Positions 28,485 through 37,325 of a stretch of 64,000 nt of DNA are shown piece after piece. The stretch's first letter is position 1; every line of letters starts with the position of its first letter. The translations under genes and the position numbers were made by a program. A model generated the notes under the pieces. The model worked only from the letters and a program-made list of their open reading frames with translations. It ran no database searches and had not been told where the DNA came from. This DNA comes from Paraburkholderia humisilvae (GTDB lineage Bacteria > Pseudomonadota > Gammaproteobacteria > Burkholderiales > Burkholderiaceae): NCBI RefSeq assembly GCF_902859855.1, contig NZ_CADIKH010000005.1, positions 1 to 64,000 of the forward strand, given 5' to 3'.

Positions 28485-29141
28485 ATGCAGCATATCAAGC
28501 CGAACGGCGCCCGTGCACGCACGCGCGGCACACTCCGGATAGCGGCGACCGCAGTGATCGTTGCGCTCGCATCGATCGCGCCCGCAGCCCATGCGCAAAG
28601 CAACGCGGTGAAGGAACTGGCCGCGCCGCCGCCGATCCAGCTACCGCTCAAGCCGAACGCGGAGTACGCGAAATTCCCACGCTATGCTGGCATGCTTGGC
28701 GCCCGGCAGATCGTCTTGCGACTCGGGCCGAAAACGGACGATCCGTCCGGCGTGCATGGCGAATATCAGTTTACCGATACAGGCGAGGTGATCCTGATCG
28801 CAGGCGACCGTGAGGACACGACGCTCGAAGTCGAAGAGTCGAACGATGGTACGCATATCACGGGTAATTGGGTCGGCAAGTTCGCGGCCGATGGCACGCT
28901 GTCGGGCGAACGGATGAACGTCGACGATTCGAATCCGCAGGAGTTCGATCTGCGTCCGTTGGCAGCGGGTGCGCCGGTGCCGCCGCCAGGCGCGCCCGCC
29001 ACGCAGGGCAACGCGCAGTCGGCCACCTCGACATCCGCAAGCACGCCGGCCGGGGCTACGACGCCTTCCGGCGCAGCAGGCGGCGGCCAGGCCGGTGGGC
29101 AGCCGGTCAATGGCGTGAGCAACCTGCGTACCGGCGAGTGA
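28485..29141 (+). CDS. Secreted protein of unknown function
   Basis: 218 residues; family not recognised. A signal peptide of about 38 residues ends AAHA-QS. The mature part (about 40-160) is soluble with beta-strand-rich wording: ARQIVLRLGP, YQFTDTGEVILIAGDREDTTLEVEE and HITGNWVGKFAADGTLSGERM, suggesting a small beta-sandwich or barrel. The last 55 residues are a Pro/Ala/Thr/Gly low-complexity tail. AAGGAA lies before the ATG. It stands between bktB and metC without an obvious functional link. Confidence 0.75.
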   Translation: MQHIKPNGARARTRGTLRIAATAVIVALASIAPAAHAQSNAVKELAAPPPIQLPLKPNAEYAKFPRYAGMLGARQIVLRLGPKTDDPSGVHGEYQFTDTGEVILIAGDREDTTLEVEESNDGTHITGNWVGKFAADGTLSGERMNVDDSNPQEFDLRPLAAGAPVPPPGAPATQGNAQSATSTSASTPAGATTPSGAAGGGQAGGQPVNGVSNLRTGE

Positions 29142-29232
29142 CGCCGCTCAACGGGGCGGCGTCCGGTCACACCCGGCCGCGCGCCGCCCTTCAACCCTTT
29201 CCCACCAACAGACGCGAAAACGGGAAGCCGAC

Positions 29233-30420
29233 ATGACTCAATCCCCTCCGAAGCACGGCCTGCAAACGCGCATCGTCCATCCGCACGATGATCTGACGCC
29301 GGGTTTCGAATCGTTCTCCGTACCGGTCGCGCGGGCGTCGACGGTGATCTTTCCGGACCTCGCGACGATGCGCGCCCTCGACTGGCGCAATGACGCGCAG
29401 TGGCGCTACGGCCTGCACGCGACGCCGACCTCGATCGCGCTCGCGCAGCGGCTCGCGGCGCTCGAAGGCGGCCATCATGCGTTGTTGCAGCCGTCCGGAC
29501 TGTCGTCGATCTCCAACGTTTACTTCGCATTCGTCAAGTCGGGCGACGACGTGCTGATTCCGGATAACGCCTACTCGCCGAACCGCGACCATGGAGACTG
29601 GCTCGCACGCGATTTCGGCGTCAGCGCGCGGTACTACGACCCGATGATCGGCGCGCGCATCGCCGATCTGATCCAGCCGAATACCCGCCTGATCTGGCTC
29701 GAGGCGCCGGGCTCGGTGACGATGGAAGTGCCCGACATTCCTGCGATTACCGCAGTGGCGCGGGCGCGCAACGTCGTGACCGCGATCGACAATACATGGT
29801 CAGCGGGCATTGCGTTCCGGCCGTTCGAGCATGGCGTCGATATCTCGGTGCAGGCGCTGACCAAGTATCAGTCAGGCGGCGCCGACGTGCTGATGGGCGC
29901 GACCATCACGGCCGAGCAGACGTTGCACCACAAGCTGAAGCTGGCGCGGATGCGCATGGGGATCGGCGTTTCGTCGGATGACTGCTCGCTGATTCTGCGT
30001 AGCCTGCCCACCATGCAGGTGCGTTTTCAGCAGCACGACCGCACGGCGCTCGCGCTCGCGACATGGCTAAAGACGCGGCCCGAAATTGCGGCGGTGCTGC
30101 ATCCGGCGTTGCCGGACTGCCCCGGCCACGCGTTTTATCAGCGCGATTTCACGGGCGCCGGCGGACTTTTCTCGGTGGTGTTCGATAAGCGCTACAGCCC
30201 CGCGCAGATCGACACGTTCTGCGAGTCGCTCGAACTCTTTGCGATCGGCTGGAGCTGGGGCGGCGCCGCGAGCCTTGTGATGCCGTACGACATCGCGTCG
30301 ATGCGCAGCGCGTCCGACTGGCCACACGGCGGCACGCTGGTGCGCTTTTATATGGGCCTCGAGGAAGAGGCGGACTTGCGCGCGGATATCGAACATTGCC
30401 TCAACGCGCTGGCGGGCTGA
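29233..30420 (+). CDS. metC: Cystathionine beta-lyase
   Basis: 395 residues of the Cys/Met-metabolism PLP family. The PLP-binding lysine is in SVQALTKYQSGGADV, and YGLHATPTSIALAQRLAALEGGHHA carries phosphate-binding residues. MetC cleaves cystathionine to homocysteine, pyruvate and ammonia. GIGVSSDDCSLILRSLPTM fits the MetC subgroup rather than gamma-synthase. No methionine or SAM riboswitch is seen in the 91 bases upstream. Confidence 0.92.
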   Translation: MTQSPPKHGLQTRIVHPHDDLTPGFESFSVPVARASTVIFPDLATMRALDWRNDAQWRYGLHATPTSIALAQRLAALEGGHHALLQPSGLSSISNVYFAFVKSGDDVLIPDNAYSPNRDHGDWLARDFGVSARYYDPMIGARIADLIQPNTRLIWLEAPGSVTMEVPDIPAITAVARARNVVTAIDNTWSAGIAFRPFEHGVDISVQALTKYQSGGADVLMGATITAEQTLHHKLKLARMRMGIGVSSDDCSLILRSLPTMQVRFQQHDRTALALATWLKTRPEIAAVLHPALPDCPGHAFYQRDFTGAGGLFSVVFDKRYSPAQIDTFCESLELFAIGWSWGGAASLVMPYDIASMRSASDWPHGGTLVRFYMGLEEEADLRADIEHCLNALAG

Positions 30421-30556
30421 GGCCTGTCGGCACCGCATCGCGCAGCAAGGGGTTGCGACCGTCGCCCCGACCGGCCGCGGTCGCGTCGTACGTTCGAGCC
30501 GCAATTCGCGCCGAGGCATTAGGCCGAAATTCGGGCCGAGAATTCAGGCCGAGCGC

Positions 30557-31402
30557 TCAGGCGGAAAAGAGCCGCAGCAATCCGTCCAGTCCGACGAAAT
30601 TGAACGCGACGTTCGCTGCCTCGCGCACCACCGGCTTCGCGCGAAACGCGACAGACAACCCCGCGAGTTCCATCATTTTCAGGTCGTTTGAGCCGTCGCC
30701 GAGCGCAATCGCGCGGCGCGGTTCGATGCCGAGTTTCGCGCACGCGTCGCGCAGCGTACGCGCCTTCACATCCGCATTGACGATCTCGCCGAGCACGCGT
30801 CCAGTCAGCTTGCCGTCGACGATTTCCAGCGTATTGGCGCGCGTGAAATCGAGGGCGAGGCGCGCCTGCAGTTTTTCGGTGAAAAACGTGAAGCCGCCCG
30901 ATACCAGCAGCGTTTTGAGTCCGGCTGCCTTCGCGCCCGCGAGCATTCGTTCGGCGCCCGGAGACAATTGCAGACGCTCTTCGTAAACCCGTTCAAGCGC
31001 GCTCGCGTCGAGTCCCTTCAGCAACGCGACGCGGCGTGTCAGACTTTCGTTGAAGTCCTTGATCTCGCCACGCATCGACGCTTCGGTGATCGCGGCCACC
31101 TCTGCCTTGAGCCCGCAGAAGTCCGCGACCTCATCGATGCATTCGATGGTGATGAGCGTCGAATCCATGTCCATCGCAACGAGGCCGAAATCGGTGAGAC
31201 GCAAGCCTGGCTTGATAAACGCGTAGTCAAGCTGGTGTGTGCCGCAGTACACGTCGAGGTCGGCACGCTGCGCCGGATTCACGTTGTCGATGCGGATCGC
31301 GTGCTCATCGATGACGATGGCGGGTGAGCCGTGCGCGAGCGCGACGAGCGGCCTGCGATGATCGTCGGAAAGCGGGGCGGGGCTTTGGATAACGAGGTTC
31401 AT
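30557..31402 (-). CDS. serB: Phosphoserine phosphatase
   Basis: 281 residues. HAD motif I is VAMDMDSTLI with nucleophile Asp, motif II is the Ser of LLVSGGFTFF, and motif III/IV is ALGDGSNDLKMM. The N-terminal 75 residues form the regulatory-type extension found in proteobacterial SerB. It makes L-serine from phosphoserine. The ATG at 31402 is the family start; the TTG 12 bases upstream is not needed. It faces ku divergently. Confidence 0.95.
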   Translation of the reverse strand: MNLVIQSPAPLSDDHRRPLVALAHGSPAIVIDEHAIRIDNVNPAQRADLDVYCGTHQLDYAFIKPGLRLTDFGLVAMDMDSTLITIECIDEVADFCGLKAEVAAITEASMRGEIKDFNESLTRRVALLKGLDASALERVYEERLQLSPGAERMLAGAKAAGLKTLLVSGGFTFFTEKLQARLALDFTRANTLEIVDGKLTGRVLGEIVNADVKARTLRDACAKLGIEPRRAIALGDGSNDLKMMELAGLSVAFRAKPVVREAANVAFNFVGLDGLLRLFSA

Positions 31403-31809
31403 GTCGACGCGCAATGGGCGCTGATGAGGATGCGGAAGAGGGCGCGGAAAATGCCGGTATTGTAGCGGGTCTGCGCCGCGCGCCGAACCTGGCCGGGTTC
31501 GCGTTCATACTGATCGCTCATACAGGCCCGCCAGCCGCACCGGCGTGCCTACGCGCGGCGGCCGCGCGCGCTTTCGTGGCTTCGCACCGGCGTGCTGCGA
31601 GGTCGGCGTTTCGAACCGTTCGTGACATAACGAGTGACGCAAACGCCCCCGCTGTGCTACGCCCGTATCTTTTGCCGCAGGCGAAGCAAGACTTACAGGC
31701 CATTCAAAGCCGCTGCGCGCACGAGGTGCACATGCGCTACGCGTCGCGCGCCTGCAGCCGCGTGGCATGTTTGCTGCTTCTGCTGAAGTCTGAACGTGGG
31801 GAGCGCACG
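31403..31809. other. Divergent intergenic region, serB / ku
   Basis: No credible gene. The ku frame is open through the whole gap, but the segment has the Ala/Arg-rich composition of a GC shadow and no ribosome-binding site before its TTG. GGGGAG six bases before the ATG at 31810 marks the real ku start. Confidence 0.6.
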
Positions 31810-32763
31810 ATGGCACACATGATCTGGAAAGGCGCGATCAGCTTCGGACTTGTACACGTGCCGGTGCAGTTGTACCCGGCGACGCAGTCGGAGAAGGTTG
31901 GCTTCAATCTGCTCGACAAGCGTTCGATCGATCCGATCGGGTACAAGCAGATCAACAAGCGCACCGGCAAGGAGGTGGCGCGTGACAACATCGTGCGCGG
32001 CGTCGAATACGAAAAGGGCAAGTATGTCGTGATGTCGGATGCGGAAATCCGCGCGGCGAACCCCGAATCGACGCAGACCGTCGATATCCTCGCGTTTGTT
32101 GAAGCGCCTGAGATTTCATTTCTGTATCTCGATACGCCGTACTATCTCGCGCCCGATCGCAAGGGCGAAAAGGTGTACGCGCTGCTGCGCGAGGCGCTAA
32201 AAGACAGCGGCAAGGTCGGTATCGCGCAGGTCGTGATACACAACAAGCAGCACCTCGCGGTGCTGATTCCGCTCGGGCGGGTACTTGCGCTGAATACGCT
32301 GCGCTGGTCCGCCGAGGTACGTTCGTACGACGAACTGAAATTGCCCGGCGAAAATCCGAAGCAGGCAGGCATCAGCGCACGGGAGCTCAATATGGCGAAG
32401 AAGCTGATCGACGACATGAGCGACAGGTGGGACCCATCCGCGTATCACGATACGTTTCACGACGACATCATGGCGCTCGTTGATCGCAAGCTGCGCGCGG
32501 GCAAGACCGAGGAGGTCGGCGAGGTCGAGGAATCGCGCGAAAGACCGCGCAGCGCCGATATTCTGGATCTGTCGGATTTGCTCAAACGCAGCCTCGGGCG
32601 TGATCGACGAAAGCCGACGCGCAAGGCGGCGGCCGTCGGCGCGAGCAATGAAGAGGACGCCGCCGAGGCCGGTGCGCATCCCGCGTCGCGCCGCACCAGG
32701 AACAACGCGCAGGCGCGGCGCGCCACGAGCGGTTCGGCGGCACGTAAGCGCCGCGCGGCATGA
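31810..32763 (+). CDS. ku: Non-homologous end joining protein Ku
   Basis: 317 residues. The N-terminus MAHMIWKGAISFGLVHVPV is the bacterial Ku signature, followed by the bridge core (KEVARDNIVRGVEYEKGKYVV and HLAVLIPLGRVLALNTLRW). Homodimeric Ku rings thread onto DNA ends and recruit LigD. The last 80 residues are a basic Lys/Arg/Ala tail, as in other bacterial Ku proteins, where such tails tune DNA binding and LigD recruitment. ligD begins 99 bases downstream. Confidence 0.95.
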   Translation: MAHMIWKGAISFGLVHVPVQLYPATQSEKVGFNLLDKRSIDPIGYKQINKRTGKEVARDNIVRGVEYEKGKYVVMSDAEIRAANPESTQTVDILAFVEAPEISFLYLDTPYYLAPDRKGEKVYALLREALKDSGKVGIAQVVIHNKQHLAVLIPLGRVLALNTLRWSAEVRSYDELKLPGENPKQAGISARELNMAKKLIDDMSDRWDPSAYHDTFHDDIMALVDRKLRAGKTEEVGEVEESRERPRSADILDLSDLLKRSLGRDRRKPTRKAAAVGASNEEDAAEAGAHPASRRTRNNAQARRATSGSAARKRRAA

Positions 32764-32814
32764 CTGCGTGGCCGAATAGGCCAACGCGCGCATACCCGTA
32801 CACGCACGACGCAA

Positions 32815-32850
32815 CGAAGCAAACCGCGAAGCAAACCGCGAAGCAAACCG
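32815..32850. repeat. 12-bp tandem repeat, three exact copies
   Basis: CGAAGCAAACCG three times in a row between ku and ligD, ending 12 bases before the ligD ATG. No clear Shine-Dalgarno is present, so the repeat array occupies the place where the ribosome-binding site would be expected. Confidence 0.9.
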
Positions 32851-32862
32851 TCACGATGAATC

Positions 32863-35664
32863 ATGGCCGACAAACTCGAGACCTATCAGCGCAAACGACG
32901 CTTCGATGAAACACCGGAGCCTTCCGGCACGGCGGCGCGGCGCCGCGCGACGGGCCGGACCGCCGCGCGCAAGTCCGCGCACGGGCTCGCCTATGTGATC
33001 CAGGAACACGACGCACGGCGTCTTCACTACGACTTCCGGCTCGAGCTCGACGGCACGCTGAAATCATGGGCGGTGCCGAAGGGCCCGAGCCTGGATCCGT
33101 CGGTCAAGCGGCTCGCCGTGCACGTCGAGGACCATCCGCTCGAGTACGGTTCATTCGAAGGTACGATTCCGGAGGGCCACTACGGAGCCGGCACGGTGAT
33201 CGTCTGGGATCGCGGGACGTGGGAACCCGCCGGCGGCGAAGACGACGCGCGCGCGGCCTACGAAGCCGGCAAGCTCAAGTTCCAGTTGCACGGTGACAAG
33301 CTGCACGGCGGCTGGACGCTCGTGCGTAGCCACATGCGTGGCAGCGGCGACAAGGAGCAATGGCTGCTGATCAAGGAGCGCGATAGCGATGCGCATAGCG
33401 AAAGCGAATTCGACGTGCTCGACGCGTTGCCGGGCAGCGTGCTGTCCGATGCGCCCGGTGCGCGCAGTGCAAAGGGCGAAGGCGCGAAGCGCGCGGCCGC
33501 GGACACGCGCCGCACGGCCACTGCGCTTGCGAAGCCCAACGCGACCCGACGCACCAGGCGCGCCACCCGCGGCGAACATCCGGACATCGTCGCGACCCGC
33601 AATAGCGAATCACTGCGCGAGCTCGCCAACCATCCGTCGATCGAAGGCGCGCTCAAGACCGCGCTGCCCGCGACGCTCAAGCCGCAACTCGCGACGCTGG
33701 TCGACGCGCCGCCTGCCGGCGATACATGGCGCTACGAGATCAAATTCGACGGCTATCGGGTGCTCGCGCGCATCGACCATCGCAGAGCGAAGGACCCGGT
33801 GCGAATTGACACCCGCGCGGGCAACGACTGGACTGCAAAGTTCAGCAGGCAGGCGCAAGCGCTCGCTGCGCTCGAGCTCGATACCGCGTGGCTCGATGGC
33901 GAAGCGGTCGTGCTCGACAAGCACGGCATACCGAACTTCCAGGCGCTGCAGAACGCGTTCGATACCCATCGCGAGCGCGAGATTACGTTATTCCTGTTCG
34001 ATGTGCCGTATCTGAACGGCTACGACTTGCGCGGCGTGCCGCTCGAGCAGCGCCGCGCGCTGCTGCGCGCGCTGCTCGAACCGCTCGATGACGACTCGCT
34101 GCGCTATTCCGCCGACTTCGGCTCCGACGCCGATCAACTGCTGAAAAGCGCGTGCGAGATGTCGCTCGAAGGGATCATTGGCAAGCGGGGCGACAGCCGC
34201 TACACGTCCGGTCGCACGTCGGCATGGATCAAGCTCAAGTGCCGGCGCCGTCAGGAGTTCGTGATCGGCGGCTATACGGAGCCGGGCGGCAGTCGCACGG
34301 ACTTCGGTGCACTGCTGCTCGGCGTTCATGACGCGCACGGCAAGCTTCGTTACGCCGGTCGCGTCGGCACGGGTTTCGACGCTGCGCGGCTGCGCTCGCT
34401 GAAAAAGGAACTCGACGCGCTTGAGACTGCGCGGATGCCGTTTGCGAGCGCGCCCAGCGAGCGCAGCCGCACGCCGGTGCACTGGGTGAAGCCGCAACTC
34501 GTTGCCGAATGCCACTACGCGGAATGGACCGATGAGGGCATCGTCCGCCAGGCGTCGTTTGTCAGCCTGCGCCGCGATAAGCCCGCGCGGCAGATCGTCA
34601 TCGAAGCACCGCGAACAGGAGTCGACGTGCAACAGTCCACTGACGAACAAGGCCCTGCATCGGCATCGGCATCGGCATCGCGCACGAAGGCACGCGCGGC
34701 GAAATCGCGGGTTGCGCCGGAAGAGGACGCCGCCTCGCCACGCGCGCCGAAAGTGAAGCGCGTGTCATCAGAGACGGTGGCCGGCGTGCGCATCTCGCAT
34801 CCGGACCGGGTCATCGACCCGCGTACCGATACGCGCAAGATCGATCTGGTCCGCTACTACGAATCGGTGGCCGACTGGATCCTGCCGCACCTGCGCGACC
34901 GGCCGGTCGCGCTCGTGCGCGCGCCGGAGGATATCGGCGGTGAGCTGTTCTTCCAGAAGCATGCGCAGAAGCTGTCGATTCCGCACGTGACGCAGCATGA
35001 GGGGCTCGACCCGGGTCACGCATCGCTGATCACGATCGATACCGTCGACGCTCTGGTTGGCGCCGCGCAGATGGGCACGATCGAGCTGCACACGTGGAAC
35101 GCAGTCGCGTCGAACATCGAAAAGCCGGACCGCGTCGTGTTCGATCTCGACCCGGACCCGTCGCTCGGCTGGGAACGGATGATCGAAGCCGCGCAACTGA
35201 CGCGCACGCTACTCGACGAGCTGGGCCTCGTGTCGTTCTGCAAGACGAGCGGCGGCAAGGGCCTGCATGTGGTGGTGCCGCTCGCGAAACAGGCCGGCTG
35301 GGACGAAGTGAAGGATTTTTCGCAGGCGGTCGCGCAGCACATGGCCGAGACGCTGCCGAAGCATTTTGCCGCGAAGATGGGCGCGCAGAACCGCAAGGGC
35401 AAGATTTTCGTCGACTACCTGCGCAACAACCGCGGTTCGAGCACGGTGGCCGCGTATTCGGCGCGCGCACGGCCCGGCCTTGGCGTATCGGTGCCGCTCG
35501 GATGGGACGAAGTCGGCGACACGACCGCCGGCGATCAGTGGACCGTGGCCAACCTGCACGAGCGGACGCAGACGCTGCGCGACGATCCGTGGGCCGCTTA
35601 CGCGAAGACCCGCCAGCGCATCACCGCGACGATGAAGAAGCGGCTCGCGGGCGAACGCGGGTAG
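32863..35664 (+). CDS. ligD: Multifunctional NHEJ DNA ligase D
   Basis: 933 residues with three domains in the order phosphoesterase-ligase-polymerase. The 3'-phosphoesterase domain (about 40-190) has HDARRLHYDFRLEL and EGTIPEGHYGAGTV. The ATP-dependent ligase domain carries the adenylated Lys294 in EIKFDGYR and later RTSAWIKLKCRRRQEF. The primase-like polymerase domain (about 640-920) has the metal pair Asp761/Asp763 in FDLDPDPSLGW and KTSGGKGLHVVVPL. Together with Ku it is sufficient for end joining. Linkers are Arg/Ala-rich; one contains a six-base repeat (34657-34680) coding Ala-Ser units. Confidence 0.96.
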   Translation: MADKLETYQRKRRFDETPEPSGTAARRRATGRTAARKSAHGLAYVIQEHDARRLHYDFRLELDGTLKSWAVPKGPSLDPSVKRLAVHVEDHPLEYGSFEGTIPEGHYGAGTVIVWDRGTWEPAGGEDDARAAYEAGKLKFQLHGDKLHGGWTLVRSHMRGSGDKEQWLLIKERDSDAHSESEFDVLDALPGSVLSDAPGARSAKGEGAKRAAADTRRTATALAKPNATRRTRRATRGEHPDIVATRNSESLRELANHPSIEGALKTALPATLKPQLATLVDAPPAGDTWRYEIKFDGYRVLARIDHRRAKDPVRIDTRAGNDWTAKFSRQAQALAALELDTAWLDGEAVVLDKHGIPNFQALQNAFDTHREREITLFLFDVPYLNGYDLRGVPLEQRRALLRALLEPLDDDSLRYSADFGSDADQLLKSACEMSLEGIIGKRGDSRYTSGRTSAWIKLKCRRRQEFVIGGYTEPGGSRTDFGALLLGVHDAHGKLRYAGRVGTGFDAARLRSLKKELDALETARMPFASAPSERSRTPVHWVKPQLVAECHYAEWTDEGIVRQASFVSLRRDKPARQIVIEAPRTGVDVQQSTDEQGPASASASASRTKARAAKSRVAPEEDAASPRAPKVKRVSSETVAGVRISHPDRVIDPRTDTRKIDLVRYYESVADWILPHLRDRPVALVRAPEDIGGELFFQKHAQKLSIPHVTQHEGLDPGHASLITIDTVDALVGAAQMGTIELHTWNAVASNIEKPDRVVFDLDPDPSLGWERMIEAAQLTRTLLDELGLVSFCKTSGGKGLHVVVPLAKQAGWDEVKDFSQAVAQHMAETLPKHFAAKMGAQNRKGKIFVDYLRNNRGSSTVAAYSARARPGLGVSVPLGWDEVGDTTAGDQWTVANLHERTQTLRDDPWAAYAKTRQRITATMKKRLAGERG
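34657..34680. repeat. 6-bp in-frame repeat within ligD linker
   Basis: Four exact copies of GCATCG give an alternating Ser/Ala stretch in the linker between ligase and polymerase domains. Copy-number change would alter only linker length. Confidence 0.85.
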
Positions 35665-35670
35665 GCGTTG

Positions 35671-35741
35671 TCAAGCGGGACCAAGCGGGACCAAGCGGGA
35701 CCAAGCGGGACCAAGCGGGACCAAGCGGGACCAAGCGGGAC
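35671..35741. repeat. 10-bp tandem repeat, seven copies
   Basis: Six exact CCAAGCGGGA units preceded by one copy with T for the first C. The array starts seven bases after the ligD stop and ends 18 bases before the next ATG. Ten bases is close to one helical turn and breaks the reading frame. There is no dyad symmetry, so it is neither a terminator nor a CRISPR-like array. Confidence 0.95.
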
Positions 35742-35758
35742 GATAGGGAGGACGCACA

Positions 35759-36067
35759 ATGAAGACTTCGACTGAACGCGCGACGGGCGACCAGAAGCCG
35801 CCGGTTAAGCGCGATAAGCAACACACTGGCAAGCAGCCTGCATCGCAGGAGGCGTCGGCGCCGCTGCCGCACGAGACTGATCAGAACGCGGAATCACAGC
35901 ATGAGGATGAACCGCGCGGCGTCGGCAAACAGGCGCATCGCGATATCGAACGCGGTCTCAAAGACACGGATCGGCGTGGCGGCGACGAGTATCAGGAGCG
36001 CACGCAGAACGACGCGCATGCGAACCGCAATTCGCAGCACAAGGGCGACGACGATGGCTCGCGTTAG
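35759..36067 (+). CDS. Small hydrophilic protein of unknown function
   Basis: 102 residues, not recognised. GGGAGGA precedes the ATG at proper spacing. The protein is almost entirely polar, rich in Gln, His, Asp, Lys, Arg and Glu, with no Cys or Trp, no membrane segment and no signal peptide; it is likely disordered. It follows ligD in the same direction, separated only by the 10-bp repeat array, so it may belong to the end-joining transcript. A chance ORF is less likely given the ribosome-binding site and a composition unlike the surrounding GC shadows. Confidence 0.55.
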   Translation: MKTSTERATGDQKPPVKRDKQHTGKQPASQEASAPLPHETDQNAESQHEDEPRGVGKQAHRDIERGLKDTDRRGGDEYQERTQNDAHANRNSQHKGDDDGSR

Positions 36068-36630
36068 TGGGCGCGTCGTGCGGCTGCGGTTGCCGTCGTC
36101 CTTGCCGTCGGCGCGGCATAACAATACAGCGGATCGCCGAACCGCTCGGCCAGGAAGTCGATAAACGCGAGCGTCTCTGGTGGCGCGATCACGCTGTTCA
36201 AGGTCGACGATCCGGCGTTCCATGCAGTCCGCATCGCGCGGCCGGGTGCGGACAGCGAGCTTCATCGGGTCGACGAACGGACCGTCGGCCGCACGCCCGC
36301 GTTACTCGATTTCACGCATGCAGCCGCGCTGCCGCTTACCCCGCTTACCGCGTGGTAAGTGTTATTCGCGCGTATGAAAACCGGCGTCGTGCACATCAGT
36401 GACCCGAAGCAGGGCGCGCGCGATCGGCAAGCGGATGCCAGGCGGGTTCTAACCGGCCGTGTGAGCGCATGGCGGGGTGCGTCAGCGTGCGCCCCCAGGC
36501 GGGGTAATACCCGATCCGCCCGATGCACGCATGCGCCGCGTGCCGCGTTAGACTGACTGGCAGGGCGCTTCGCGACAGGTTGCCGCCACGCGAGCCGCGC
36601 CGCCCGCCAGCACAACAACGAGGTGACAGT
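36068..36630. other. Gene-poor region with a possible LysR-regulator remnant
   Basis: No intact gene is supported. On the minus strand, about 36060-36190, a frame reads PETLAFIDFLAERFGDPLY and then a short tail to a stop; this resembles the C-terminal end of LysR-type regulators, where AFIDFLAERFG is a common ending. Upstream of it the frame does not continue into a recognisable LysR effector domain. The other frames here show only random-looking composition. Confidence 0.4.
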
Positions 36631-37200
36631 ATGAGCCAAAGCCTGCGCATCAGCTTGAGTCTCTCCGCCGTTTCCGTTGCTGCTTCCTTCGCCTGCGCGC
36701 TCGCTGCGCTGCCCACCGCGAGCTTCGCCGCGACGCCGATCACGGTGACGTCGAAAGCGGCCACCGATGGACCGATCCGCTACACGGTGAAGGTCACATC
36801 GAAGCAGTTTGGCAACTCGCAGGAAACCCGCACCATCCGCTCCGGCGAGTCCGACGACTTCACGTGGAAAACCGTGCCGCCGGGCGGCCCGGTGCCGGCG
36901 ACCAGCGACTGTCCGGACTACGCATCGCTACCGGTCGATTCGAACGGTGCGATGATCCGCCAGACGCAGATCCGGTTCGCGCCGATTGTCGCGAAGGATG
37001 GCGTGGCCACCGTGCAGATGAATTTCCAGGCGCAAACGCCGCACGGCACGAAGGACATAACGAGCGAAGGCAAGACGCTCAAATGTCCGAATTACACGGC
37101 AGTGAGCCAGGTAGTGCGGTTCACGATGCCGACCAACGGCAGCACGAAGACGCTCACGCTGAACGACGGATCGCAGGTGGCGGTCAGCGCGAAGCGTTGA
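36631..37200 (+). CDS. Secreted protein of unknown function
   Basis: 189 residues; I do not recognise the family with certainty. A signal peptide of about 33 residues ends ASFA-ATP. The mature protein is beta-rich (ITVTSKAATDGPIRYTVKVTSK) and contains exactly two cysteines, each in a C-P-x-Y context (CPDY and CPNY), likely joined by a disulfide in the periplasm. The weak GAGGTGA lies six bases before the ATG. It stands alone between the gene-poor region and the fetAB genes, which converge on it. Confidence 0.75.
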   Translation: MSQSLRISLSLSAVSVAASFACALAALPTASFAATPITVTSKAATDGPIRYTVKVTSKQFGNSQETRTIRSGESDDFTWKTVPPGGPVPATSDCPDYASLPVDSNGAMIRQTQIRFAPIVAKDGVATVQMNFQAQTPHGTKDITSEGKTLKCPNYTAVSQVVRFTMPTNGSTKTLTLNDGSQVAVSAKR

Positions 37201-37325
37201 ACGGGCCGCGTTCCACGCGGCGTGCGCGATGCGTCACGCCGCCGGGTGTGATTGCGTGACACGCGCGTGACGGACGGGTGACAGGCGGCTGACAGGCGGG
37301 TTTGGCGCAGCCGGATAAAACCGGC

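Noticed and set aside
29142..29232. SAM or methionine riboswitch before metC
   Set aside because: The 91-base leader is too short and shows no conserved riboswitch core.
35671..35741. CRISPR-like array
   Set aside because: Units are contiguous 10-mers with no spacers and no cas genes nearby.
36067..36402. 111-residue plus-strand frame in the gene-poor region
   Set aside because: Cys/Arg-rich composition and no ribosome-binding site.
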